From Bacillota bacterium (GTDB lineage: Bacteria > Bacillota > Clostridia > Clostridiales > Clostridiaceae), in contig JAFADP010000190.1 of the NCBI GenBank assembly GCA_023424785.1, positions 1 to 16,250 of the forward strand: a stretch of 16,250 bases of DNA. The letters run 5' to 3'. Positions 1 through 7,711 of the stretch are shown here, in pieces. Positions within the stretch are counted from its first letter, which is position 1; each line of letters begins with the position of its first letter. The notes beneath the pieces are model-generated. The model saw nothing but the letters and a program-made list of their open reading frames with translations. It ran no database searches and had not been told where the DNA came from. The translations under genes were made by a program, and so were the position numbers.

Positions 1-869
1 AAGCTGCTGAGGCTATAAAGGAAATAGTAGAAGGTTCACCAATTCCGGTGGTTGCAGATATACATTTTGATTATAGATTAGCACTTAAAGCTATGGAAAA
101 TGGCATATCAGCCATTAGAATTAATCCAGGTAATATAGGAAGTAAAGAGAGAGTTGAAATAGTTGTTAATGAGGCTAAGAAAAGAAACATTCCTATAAGA
201 ATAGGAGTTAATTCAGGTTCATTAGAGAAAGAATTATTAGAGAAGTATGGAAAACCTACTCCAGAAGCTTTAGTAGAAAGTGCATTAAAACATGTTAAAA
301 TATTAGAGGAATTAGATTTTTATGATATTGTTATATCTATAAAATCATCAGATGTAAAAATGATGATAGATTCTTACAGACTAATGAGTGAAAAGTGTGA
401 TTATCCTCTTCATTTAGGAGTAACAGAATCAGGAACACCTTTTAAAGGAACTATTAAATCAAGTGTAGGAATAGGAACTCTTTTAGCAGAGGGAATAGGA
501 AGTACAATAAGAGTATCTTTAACAAGCGATCCTGTTGAAGAAATAAAAGTTGCAAAAGAAATATTAAAGTCATTAGGATTAAGAAAGGGTGGATTAGAGT
601 TTGTATCTTGTCCAACTTGCGGTAGAACAGAAATAAACTTAATAGACATTGCACAAGAAGTTGAGAAAAGGTTAGAATCAGTTAAAAAAGATATAAAAGT
701 TGCTGTTATGGGATGTGTTGTAAATGGTCCTGGTGAAGCAAGAGAAGCAGATATTGGAATAGCTGGTGGTAAAGGCGTAGGAATAATATTTAAAAAAGGT
801 GAAATAATTAAAAAAGTTAAAGAAGAGGATTTAGTGGAAGAACTAATGAAAGAAATTAAGTCTTTGTAG
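1..869 (+). CDS. ispG: 4-hydroxy-3-methylbut-2-en-1-yl diphosphate synthase, C-terminal part (5' end outside window)
   Basis: IspG (GcpE) is a cytosolic 4Fe-4S enzyme of the MEP isoprenoid pathway that reductively converts methylerythritol cyclodiphosphate to HMBDP. The reading frame is already open at the window's first codon (base 3) and gives 288 residues before the stop. The family is usually about 350 residues in Firmicutes, so I infer about 60 N-terminal residues are missing. The GTG at base 48 is an internal Val of the PVVADIHFD stretch of the TIM barrel, not a start. Cluster ligands are visible in the C-terminal domain: CPTCGR (fragment Cys203 and Cys206) and GCVVNGPGE (Cys238 and Glu245). 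The spacing is the same as the three Cys plus one Glu set of E. coli IspG. In clostridia ispG commonly follows dxr and an rseP-type protease upstream of polC; those genes would lie outside the window. Confidence 0.97.
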   Translation, partial: AAEAIKEIVEGSPIPVVADIHFDYRLALKAMENGISAIRINPGNIGSKERVEIVVNEAKKRNIPIRIGVNSGSLEKELLEKYGKPTPEALVESALKHVKILEELDFYDIVISIKSSDVKMMIDSYRLMSEKCDYPLHLGVTESGTPFKGTIKSSVGIGTLLAEGIGSTIRVSLTSDPVEEIKVAKEILKSLGLRKGGLEFVSCPTCGRTEINLIDIAQEVEKRLESVKKDIKVAVMGCVVNGPGEAREADIGIAGGKGVGIIFKKGEIIKKVKEEDLVEELMKEIKSL

Positions 870-873
870 AATA

Positions 874-907
874 AAAAGAGTTAGTCTTAGGACTAATTCT
901 TTTATTT
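874..907 (+). terminator. Rho-independent terminator after ispG
   Basis: A 13-bp stem (874-886 with 891-903, one G-U pair) closes a TTAG tetraloop five bases after the ispG stop. The 3' arm ends in TTTT and is followed by ATTT, so the poly-U part is short and mostly inside the stem. It separates the isoprenoid/envelope gene group from polC. Confidence 0.8.
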
Positions 908-922
908 AGCTTAATTTACTAT

Positions 923-951
923 TTCAAAAATTTTATTTCTTAGTGTAAAAT
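923..951 (+). promoter_or_regulatory. Candidate SigA promoter for polC
   Basis: TTCAAA (923-928, 4 of 6 to TTGACA) and TAAAAT (946-951, 5 of 6 to TATAAT) are separated by 17 bases, between the ispG terminator and the polC ribosome binding site. The alternative -10 TATATT (953-958) overlaps the same region. In DNA this AT-rich, chance matches are common, so the call rests mainly on position. Confidence 0.45.
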
Positions 952-984
952 GTATATTACTTAAATAAAATAGGAGGGGTAACT

Positions 985-3900
985 TTGAGTGAAGATTTTA
1001 TTAAAAAACTTTGTATTAACTTAAATAAAAACGAATCTCTATATGAAAAAAATCTCAACATATTACGATTTCAATTTTTTAGAAAAAGTAAGTTGCTTAA
1101 AGTTATACTTAGAGCCTTAGAATCATTAAATGATGAAGAGGAAGAATACATAAAAGATACAATAACAAAAATCTTAGGAATTCAAGTAAATATAGAAATT
1201 CTTTGCTATAGAGATATGAAAGGAATCTCCTTAGAAGATATATCAGGAAAGTATTGGCTGGAGGCTGTAGGAGATGTTATTAAGAAAAATCCACTATCTA
1301 AGAGTATATTATGCTCAAAAAATAAGAGGGTAGAAGGAGATAAGATAATAATAAATTCAAGTAGTGAAGCATTAATAAATCACTTGAAAAATAAAAGAAT
1401 AGAAGAAGAAGTATCAAACCATATAGATGATGTTTTTAATAGAAAGGTTAAGGTTTTAATTAACTATGAAGAAAGTTCTATTGAAGATAATTATGAATTA
1501 GAAAAGAAAAAAGAAAATGAAGAGATTATAAAGAATATCTTAGCTGGAAAGATTGATAGAGTAAAAGAAGATAAGCCAAAAGAAGTTAAAGCTGCTAATA
1601 AAGAAAAACCTAAATATGAAAAGCCTAACTTCAAAAAGGAACCAAAGGGAGAAAATGTTATCCTAGGAAGAAATATTTCTAATGAAGCAATTAAGATAAG
1701 TGAAATAGATCAAACTTCAGGATATGTTGCAATAGTTGGAGAAATATTCAAAACAGAAACTATAGAAACTAAAACAGGAAGAGTTATATTAAGTTTTTAT
1801 ATAACAGATTATACAAGTTCTATTATAGGGAAGTGTTTCTTAAAGCCTGGAACAGAGCAAATGGAAATATTAGAATCTGTCAAGAAGGGCTTATACTGCA
1901 AAATAAGAGGAGAAGCAGTCTTTGATACCTTTGCCAAAGAAGTAGTAATTATGGTAAGAGATATAGTAAAGATGAAAAAGACTGAAAGAATGGATGGAGC
2001 AGAAAGAAAAAGAGTAGAACTTCATATGCATACTACTATGAGTACTATGGATGGGGTAACATCTGCTAAGAAACTTATTGAAAGAGCTGCAAAGTGGGGG
2101 CATCCTGCCGTAGCTATTACAGATCATGGTGTTGTTCAAGCATTTCCAGAAGCTCAAGGAGCTGAAAAAGGAAAAGATATAAAAGTTATATATGGAGTTG
2201 AAGGGTACTTAGTTAATAATGGAGTACCAGTTGTTTTAAATGTAGATGATAGTACTTTAGATGATACGTTTGTTGTATTTGATTTAGAGACTACAGGATT
2301 TTCTTCTAAGAATGATAAGATTATTGAAATTGGTGCAGTTAAAATTAGAGAAGGTAAAGTTGTTGATAGATTTAGTGAGTTTGTAAATCCTGAAATAAAT
2401 ATACCATATAAGATTATTGAGCTTACAGGAATAACTGATGATATGGTTAAGGATTCAGAAACCATAGAAAATATACTACCAAGTTTCTTAGAATTTTGTA
2501 AAGGTAGTGTTATAGTAGCACATAATGCAGGGTTTGACGTAGGATTTATTAAGAAAAATGCAAAAGATATAGGAGAAGAATTTGATCATCCAGTATTAGA
2601 TACAGTTCCGCTTGCTAGATATTTATATCCTGAATTAAAAAAGGTTAAGTTAAATGTTGTTGCAAAGCATTTAGGAATTTCGCTAGATAATCATCATAGA
2701 GCTGTAGATGATGCTAAGTGTACAGGGGAAATTCTTTTAAAGTGTATAGAAAAGTTAAAAGATGAAAAAGAAATAAATACATTAAAAGAATTAAATAAAG
2801 AATTCTTGGCAAATGTAGATATTAAAAAACAACCTACATACCATATTATAATATTAGCTAAAAATCAAATTGGTCTTAAAAATTTATATAAATTAGTTTC
2901 ACAAGCTCATTTGGATAATTTCTTAAAGGTACCTAGAATACCAAAGAGTAAATTACAAGAACTTAGAGAAGGACTAATAATAGGATCAGCATGTGAAGCT
3001 GGAGAAGTGTATAGAGCTGTGCTAGAAGGTAAGAGTGATGATGAATTAAAACAAATAATTAGTTTTTATGATTATTTAGAAATTCAACCTTTAGGTAATA
3101 ATAGCTTTTTAATAGAAAAAGGTTCTGTAAAAGATGAAGAAGAAATTAAAGATATAAATAGAAAGATATATAATTTAGGTTTAGAATGTGAAAGATTAAC
3201 TGTAGCAACAGGTGATGTTCACTTCTTAGAGCCAGAAGATGAAGCTTTTAGAAGAATAATTATGGCAGGTAAGGGCTTTAAGGATGCAGATAATCAAGCA
3301 CCTTTATACTTAAAAACTACAGATGAAATGTTAAAGGAATTCTCTTATTTAGGAGAAGATATAGCTATGGAAGTAGTTGTTGATAATCCAAATAAGATTG
3401 CAGATGAATGTGAAAAAGTAAAACCTATACCAGATGATACTTTTCCACCTAAAATTGATGGAGCAGAAGAAGACATAAGAAAGATGGCTATGGATAAGGT
3501 TCACTCTATATATGGAGATCCACTGCCAGAGGTAGTTGAAAAGAGATTAAATAAAGAGCTTAATTCAATTATAAGCAATGGGTATGCAGTACTTTATTTA
3601 ATTGCTCAAAAGCTTGTTGCAAAATCTTTATCTGATGGATATCTGGTGGGGTCAAGAGGATCTGTTGGGTCATCTTTTGCAGCAACTATGGCGGATATTA
3701 CAGAGGTTAATGGATTGCCACCACATTATGTATGCCCAAATTGTAAAAATTCCGAGTTCTTTTTAGATGGATCTATAAGTTCTGGAGCTGATTTACCACC
3801 TAAGAGATGTCCTAAGTGTGGAGCTATGTATAGAGGCGATGGCCATGATATACCATTTGAAACATTCCTAGGATTTGAAGGAGATAAGGAACCTGATATT

Positions 3901-5316
3901 GACCTTAACTTCTCTGGAGATAACCAAGGTGATATTCATAAATATACAGAAGTGTTGTTTGGAAATGGATATGTATTTAAAGCTGGTACAATAGGTACTG
4001 TTGCAGAGAAAACTGCCTATGGATATGTAAAGAAGTACTTAGATGAGAGAAATATAGTAACATCATCAGCTGAAATTGAAAGATTAACAATAGGATGTAC
4101 AGGGATTAAAAGAACTAGTGGACAGCATCCAGGTGGAATTATGGTTGTTCCAAGAGATAATGAAATTTATAATTTTACACCAATACAACATCCAGCAGAT
4201 GATAATGAGTCAGATGTAATAACTACTCACTTTGATTATCACTCTATATCAGGAAGATTACTTAAGCTAGATATACTTGGACACGACGATCCTACGGTAA
4301 TTAGAATGCTTCAAGATTTAACAGGAATAGATCCTAAAACTGTACCTTTAAATGATCCTAAGGTAATATCTTTATTTACATCACCAGAAGCTTTAGGGGT
4401 TACAGAGGAAGAGTTAGAATGTCCAGTTGGAAGCTATGGATTACCAGAGTTTGGAACGAAGTTTGTAAGAGGAATGTTAGTTGATACTCAACCGAAAAGT
4501 TTTGCTGACTTAGTGAGAATTTCAGGACTTTCTCATGGTACAGATGTTTGGCTTAATAATGCACAGTATTATATAAAAGAAGGTTTTACAACTCTTCAAG
4601 AATGTATTGCAACAAGAGATGACATTATGGTTTATTTAATGTATAAGGGAGTACCGCCTAAAACATCCTTTGTTATAATGGAAAAGGTAAGAAAAGGGAA
4701 AGGGTTATCAGAAGAAGATGAAAAAATAATGAAGGAAAATAATGTGCCAGACTGGTACATTGGTTCATGTAAAAAGATAAAATACATGTTCCCTAAAGGG
4801 CATGCTGTTGCTTATGTAATGATGGCAGTTAGAATAGCTTACTTTAAGGTATATTACCCAGCTGCTTACTATGCAACATATTTTACTGTAAGAGCTGATG
4901 ACTTTGATGCAGATTTAATTTGTAGAGGAGAAGGCTTTATTCATCAAAAATTAAAAGAGTTATATGAATTAGGTAACTCTGCAAGTGTTAAGGATAAAGG
5001 TTTAATAACAGTATTAGAACTAGCTTTTGAAATGTGCAAAAGAGGATTAAAATTTAAAAAAGTTGATTTATACAAATCAGAAGCAATGAAGTTTACAATA
5101 GAAGATGACATATACTTAAGACCACCATTAAACTCTCTTCAAGGTGTTGGTGATAATGCAGCAAAATCTATTTGTGAGGCAAGAAAAGATGGTGAGTTTA
5201 TATCAAAAGAAGATCTAAGAATAAGATCAAAGGTATCTAAGACAGTTATTGAAACATTAAGTAATCATGGGTGCTTAGAAGGAATGTCAGAAACTAACCA
5301 ATTATCATTATTTTAA
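985..5316 (+). CDS. polC: DNA polymerase III alpha subunit, PolC type, with 3'-5' exonuclease
   Basis: PolC is the essential replicative polymerase of low-G+C Gram-positives, acting with the beta clamp at the fork. The protein is 1443 residues, the usual family length. Visible order: N-terminal PolC-specific region, OB fold (about 235-330), PHP domain beginning with RVELHMHTTMS (about 343), a DEDD exonuclease inserted in the PHP domain (FDLETTG about 430-437; HHRAVDDA about 570-577), the rest of PHP, then a zinc-binding motif (Cys917, Cys920, Cys942, Cys945). The polymerase core has PDIDLNFSGD with catalytic Asp971 and Asp973, and the third Asp in KLDILG (Asp1096). These sit two residues before the equivalents I recall for Geobacillus PolC. 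The extreme C-terminus is QLSLF, a classic beta-clamp binding peptide. The start is TTG: AGGAGGGG at 972-979 is correctly placed, and no in-frame ATG occurs until about residue 78, inside the conserved N-terminal region. No frameshift or missing motif seen. Confidence 0.98.
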   Translation: MSEDFIKKLCINLNKNESLYEKNLNILRFQFFRKSKLLKVILRALESLNDEEEEYIKDTITKILGIQVNIEILCYRDMKGISLEDISGKYWLEAVGDVIKKNPLSKSILCSKNKRVEGDKIIINSSSEALINHLKNKRIEEEVSNHIDDVFNRKVKVLINYEESSIEDNYELEKKKENEEIIKNILAGKIDRVKEDKPKEVKAANKEKPKYEKPNFKKEPKGENVILGRNISNEAIKISEIDQTSGYVAIVGEIFKTETIETKTGRVILSFYITDYTSSIIGKCFLKPGTEQMEILESVKKGLYCKIRGEAVFDTFAKEVVIMVRDIVKMKKTERMDGAERKRVELHMHTTMSTMDGVTSAKKLIERAAKWGHPAVAITDHGVVQAFPEAQGAEKGKDIKVIYGVEGYLVNNGVPVVLNVDDSTLDDTFVVFDLETTGFSSKNDKIIEIGAVKIREGKVVDRFSEFVNPEINIPYKIIELTGITDDMVKDSETIENILPSFLEFCKGSVIVAHNAGFDVGFIKKNAKDIGEEFDHPVLDTVPLARYLYPELKKVKLNVVAKHLGISLDNHHRAVDDAKCTGEILLKCIEKLKDEKEINTLKELNKEFLANVDIKKQPTYHIIILAKNQIGLKNLYKLVSQAHLDNFLKVPRIPKSKLQELREGLIIGSACEAGEVYRAVLEGKSDDELKQIISFYDYLEIQPLGNNSFLIEKGSVKDEEEIKDINRKIYNLGLECERLTVATGDVHFLEPEDEAFRRIIMAGKGFKDADNQAPLYLKTTDEMLKEFSYLGEDIAMEVVVDNPNKIADECEKVKPIPDDTFPPKIDGAEEDIRKMAMDKVHSIYGDPLPEVVEKRLNKELNSIISNGYAVLYLIAQKLVAKSLSDGYLVGSRGSVGSSFAATMADITEVNGLPPHYVCPNCKNSEFFLDGSISSGADLPPKRCPKCGAMYRGDGHDIPFETFLGFEGDKEPDIDLNFSGDNQGDIHKYTEVLFGNGYVFKAGTIGTVAEKTAYGYVKKYLDERNIVTSSAEIERLTIGCTGIKRTSGQHPGGIMVVPRDNEIYNFTPIQHPADDNESDVITTHFDYHSISGRLLKLDILGHDDPTVIRMLQDLTGIDPKTVPLNDPKVISLFTSPEALGVTEEELECPVGSYGLPEFGTKFVRGMLVDTQPKSFADLVRISGLSHGTDVWLNNAQYYIKEGFTTLQECIATRDDIMVYLMYKGVPPKTSFVIMEKVRKGKGLSEEDEKIMKENNVPDWYIGSCKKIKYMFPKGHAVAYVMMAVRIAYFKVYYPAAYYATYFTVRADDFDADLICRGEGFIHQKLKELYELGNSASVKDKGLITVLELAFEMCKRGLKFKKVDLYKSEAMKFTIEDDIYLRPPLNSLQGVGDNAAKSICEARKDGEFISKEDLRIRSKVSKTVIETLSNHGCLEGMSETNQLSLF

Positions 5317-5389
5317 ATAAAACTTGTATTATTTAATAATATATGATAAACTGTCTTTATAGGATTATATCCAATAGTTAGAGTTAAAG

Positions 5390-5420
5390 GAGTGGGAGAT
5401 TTTAGCCCGCTCTTTATTTT
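5390..5420 (+). terminator. Hairpin 1 between polC and rimP (terminator or attenuator)
   Basis: GAGTGGG (5390-5396) pairs with CCCGCTC (5406-5412) in a 7-bp G+C-rich stem with a 9-base loop. AAA/TTT pairing around one bulged G can extend it. It is followed by TTTATTTT. It lies 73 bases past the polC stop, so it can end polC transcription. It also lies 130 bases before rimP, so if the operon promoter is upstream it would sit inside the rimP-nusA leader. Confidence 0.65.
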
Positions 5421-5422
5421 GC

Positions 5423-5454
5423 AACGCAACTAGTTTTACAACAGTTGCGTTTTT
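5423..5454 (+). terminator. Hairpin 2 between polC and rimP (terminator or attenuator)
   Basis: A perfect 9-bp stem, AACGCAACT (5423-5431) with AGTTGCGTT (5443-5451), and an 11-base loop are followed directly by a run of T (5450-5454). TGC/GCA flanks can add outer pairs. It starts eleven bases after hairpin 1, giving two intrinsic-terminator-like structures in tandem. I found no strong promoter between it and rimP, which favours a role in read-through or attenuation for the operon, but that is inference. Confidence 0.65.
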
Positions 5455-5541
5455 GCATAGTTAAAAATTACAGAATTAATTAAGCTAACTATAGGAATAC
5501 TAATTCTATATAAAAATTGAATATTAAAAGGAGGTATAGTG

Positions 5542-6000
5542 ATGAAAAAGGATGCCTTAATAGAAAAATTAGAAGTTTTAATACAACCAATAGCAGATGA
5601 ATTAAATTATGAATTATATCATGTTGAATTTGTAAAAGAAAATAATGAATTTTATTTAAGAATATATATTGACAAAGAAGAAGGCATTTCTCTTACAGAT
5701 TGTGAAAATTTATCTAGAAGAGTAAGTGATGTTTTAGATGAAGTAGATCCTATAGAACAAGCATATTACTTAGAAGTATCATCACCAGGATTAAACAGAA
5801 GATTATTTAAGGATGAGCATTTCAAGAAGTTCATAGGAAGAGAAGTTTTTATAAGACTTAATGGAAATATTAATGGAAGTAAAAATATTAAAGGAATACT
5901 TAAAGAAGTTACAGATGAAGATATAATAGTAGAAGAAAAATCATTAGTAACTATTCCAAAAACTAAAATAAAATCTGCAAATTTAGAAGGGGAAATTTAG
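5542..6000 (+). CDS. rimP: Ribosome maturation factor RimP
   Basis: RimP (YlxS/YhbC) is a cytosolic assembly factor needed for maturation of the 30S subunit, probably acting on the S12/S19 region of 16S rRNA assembly. The protein is 152 residues, normal for the family. It has the N-terminal alpha/beta domain with the typical YELYHVEFVKE and LRIYID strands, the CENLSRRVSDVLDE helix and the highly characteristic LEVSSPGLNRRLF segment (about residues 76-88). A C-terminal Lsm/SH3-like beta domain follows. A GTG at 5539 could extend it by one residue. I prefer the ATG at 5542 because AAGGAGG (5528-5534) is then seven bases away instead of four. It is the first gene of the nusA-infB operon and ends 17 bases before nusA. 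Confidence 0.96.
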   Translation: MKKDALIEKLEVLIQPIADELNYELYHVEFVKENNEFYLRIYIDKEEGISLTDCENLSRRVSDVLDEVDPIEQAYYLEVSSPGLNRRLFKDEHFKKFIGREVFIRLNGNINGSKNIKGILKEVTDEDIIVEEKSLVTIPKTKIKSANLEGEI

Positions 6001-6017
6001 CAAGGAGGGTTCAAACA

Positions 6018-7106
6018 ATGAATGAAGAGTTTATAGGTGCTCTAAGAGAAATAGTTAAAGATAAGGGAATATGTGAAGATTTAATATTTACAACAATTGA
6101 AGATGCAATGGTAGCAGCATATAAGAAAAATTATGCAAATGCTAATACTGCAGCACAAAATGTTAGAGTTAGTATAGATAGAGTAAGTGGAGAAATTCAT
6201 GTATATGCACAAAAGTTAGTATGTGATGAGGTATATGATGAAGTAACTGAAATATCATTAGAAGAAGCTAGAGAAATAAGAAAAACATATGAAGTTGATG
6301 ATATTGTTGAAATAGAAGTAACTCCAAAGAACTTCGGAAGAGTAGCAGCTCAGCTTGCAAAGCAAGTTGTAACTCAAAGAATAAAAGAAGCTGAAAGAAA
6401 TATAATATACGATGAATATAAAGAAAAAGAGTTCGACATAATAACAGGAACTGTTTTAAGAAAAGATAAGGGAATGGTATTTGTTAGCCTTGGAAAGATA
6501 GAAGGTGTTATAACAGAAAAAGAACAAATGCCAAATGAAGATTATCCATTTAATACAAAGCTTAAGCTTTACATTGTAGAAGTTAAGAATGGTTCTAAGG
6601 GTGCACAAGTACATGTATCAAGAACACATCCAGGACTTGTTAAGAGATTATTTGAACTTGAAGTGCCAGAAATATTTGATGGTGTAGTTGAAATAAAGAG
6701 TATTTCAAGAGAAGCAGGATCAAGAAGTAAAATAGCAGTTTACTCAAATGATGAATCTGTAGATGCAATGGGGGCTTGTGTTGGTCCTAAGGGAGCAAGA
6801 GTTCAAAATATAGTTAACGAATTAAAGAATGAAAAAATAGATATTATAAAATGGAGTAAAGATCCAGAAGAATTTATATCTAACTCTTTAAGCCCAGCAA
6901 GAGTTTTAAGTGTAGATGTAGATGAAGAAAATAAATCTGCAAGAGTTGTTGTTGATGATGATCAATTATCATTAGCAATAGGAAAAGAAGGTCAAAATGT
7001 TAGATTAGCAGCTAAGCTAACTAATTGGAAAATAGACATAAAGAGTAAATCACAAGCAGAAGCAGCAGAAGATAAAGCAGAAGAAGAGGCATTAGTAACT
7101 GAATAG
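6018..7106 (+). CDS. nusA: Transcription termination/antitermination factor NusA
   Basis: NusA binds RNA polymerase near the RNA exit channel and modulates pausing, intrinsic termination and rRNA antitermination. The protein is 362 residues: an N-terminal polymerase-binding domain (about 1-130), an S1 domain (about 135-200, starting EFDIITGTVLRKD), then two KH domains with GxxG loops GPKG (256-259) and GKEG (322-325). It ends in a short acidic tail. As in other Firmicutes, the C-terminal acidic repeats of E. coli NusA are absent. The ribosome binding site AAGGAGGG (6002-6009) lies eight bases before the ATG. Its stop codon overlaps the ribosome binding site of the next gene. NusA acts on hairpin-dependent pausing and termination, so the hairpins upstream of rimP are a plausible place for feedback by its own product; this is inference. 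Confidence 0.98.
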   Translation: MNEEFIGALREIVKDKGICEDLIFTTIEDAMVAAYKKNYANANTAAQNVRVSIDRVSGEIHVYAQKLVCDEVYDEVTEISLEEAREIRKTYEVDDIVEIEVTPKNFGRVAAQLAKQVVTQRIKEAERNIIYDEYKEKEFDIITGTVLRKDKGMVFVSLGKIEGVITEKEQMPNEDYPFNTKLKLYIVEVKNGSKGAQVHVSRTHPGLVKRLFELEVPEIFDGVVEIKSISREAGSRSKIAVYSNDESVDAMGACVGPKGARVQNIVNELKNEKIDIIKWSKDPEEFISNSLSPARVLSVDVDEENKSARVVVDDDQLSLAIGKEGQNVRLAAKLTNWKIDIKSKSQAEAAEDKAEEEALVTE

Positions 7107-7120
7107 GAGGTTTATTTTTT

Positions 7121-7387
7121 ATGAAGGTAAAGAAGATACCACTAAGAATGTGTACTGGGTGCATGGAAATGAAACCAAAAAAAGAACTGATAAGAGTAGT
7201 AAAAAGTCCTGATGGAGTTGTATCTGTAGATCTTAAAGGTAAGATGTCAGGAAGAGGAGCTTATATATGTAAAAGTAAAGAATGCTTAGAAAAAGCCTTC
7301 AAAGCAAAAAGATTAAGCAGAAATCTAGATACACCAATAAGTGAAGAGATATATAATAGACTAAAGGAAGAAATTGAAAATGAATAA
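7121..7387 (+). CDS. rnpM: RNase P modulator RnpM (YlxR family, DUF448)
   Basis: Small basic RNA-binding protein of 88 residues in the YlxR family. The B. subtilis homologue has been reported to bind RNase P RNA and modulate its activity. Diagnostic features are RMCTGC near the N-terminus (Cys11, Cys14), the ELIRVV strand, the conserved GRGAYIC block (44-50) and Cys55, followed by a Lys/Arg-rich helix. Four Cys in pairs could hold a metal, but this is not established for the family. AGGAGG (7105-7110) overlaps the nusA stop codon (7104-7106) and is ten bases before the ATG, suggesting translation follows nusA closely. The 3' end overlaps the start of ylxQ by eight bases. Also named ylxR in older annotations. 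Confidence 0.93.
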   Translation: MKVKKIPLRMCTGCMEMKPKKELIRVVKSPDGVVSVDLKGKMSGRGAYICKSKECLEKAFKAKRLSRNLDTPISEEIYNRLKEEIENE

Positions 7388-7697
7388 ATTTTTTAATTTT
7401 TTAGGTTTAACAAAAAGATCTGGAAATGTTATTGAAGGATATAGTAAATGTAATGATGAAAGAAATAAAAAGAGTATATTTCTTTTTATTCTATCACCAG
7501 ATGCTTCAGAAAACTCGAGAAAGAAGTTTAGAAATCATTGTATAAATAATGATATACCATATATAGAAGACTTTACAAAAGAAGAGTTAGGCGATGCTAT
7601 TGGAAGATTAGAGGTTAAAATTTTAGCTATTAAAGATAAAAATATGGCTCATAAGCTAATTTCTCTTTATCAGGAGGAAAAGAATATGAAAGAATAG
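7380..7697 (+). CDS. ylxQ: L7Ae/L30e-family RNA-binding protein YlxQ
   Basis: A 105-residue protein of the L7Ae/L30e/S12e fold, a family that binds kink-turn RNA. The usual YlxQ signatures are present: NFLGLTKRSGNVIEGY at the N-terminus, a hydrophobic strand ending in SPDASENSRKKF, and DIPYI followed by ELGDAIGR and a VKILAIKDKNMAHKLI end. The cellular target of YlxQ is not known to me. ATG 7380 is chosen over an in-frame TTG at 7374 because it fits the AAAGGAAG at 7363-7370, which lies inside rnpM. The gene overlaps the rnpM stop, so translation of the two is probably coupled. It ends 14 bases before infB. Confidence 0.9.
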   Translation: MNKFFNFLGLTKRSGNVIEGYSKCNDERNKKSIFLFILSPDASENSRKKFRNHCINNDIPYIEDFTKEELGDAIGRLEVKILAIKDKNMAHKLISLYQEEKNMKE

Positions 7698-7711
7698 TCG
7701 GGGGTGACATT

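Noticed and set aside
48..50. GTG as a start for ispG
   Set aside because: The frame is open to the window edge and the GTG is an internal Val in the conserved PVVADIHFD stretch, so the gene starts outside the window.
1891..2465. Two minus-strand open frames (88 and 103 codons) inside polC
   Set aside because: Both lie opposite conserved PHP and exonuclease motifs of PolC and resemble no protein family.
5460..5538. A promoter just upstream of rimP (for example TTACAG at 5468 with TATAGG at 5490, or TATAAA at 5509)
   Set aside because: Matches are at most 3 to 4 of 6 with no good partner at 16-18 bases; they are expected by chance in such AT-rich sequence.
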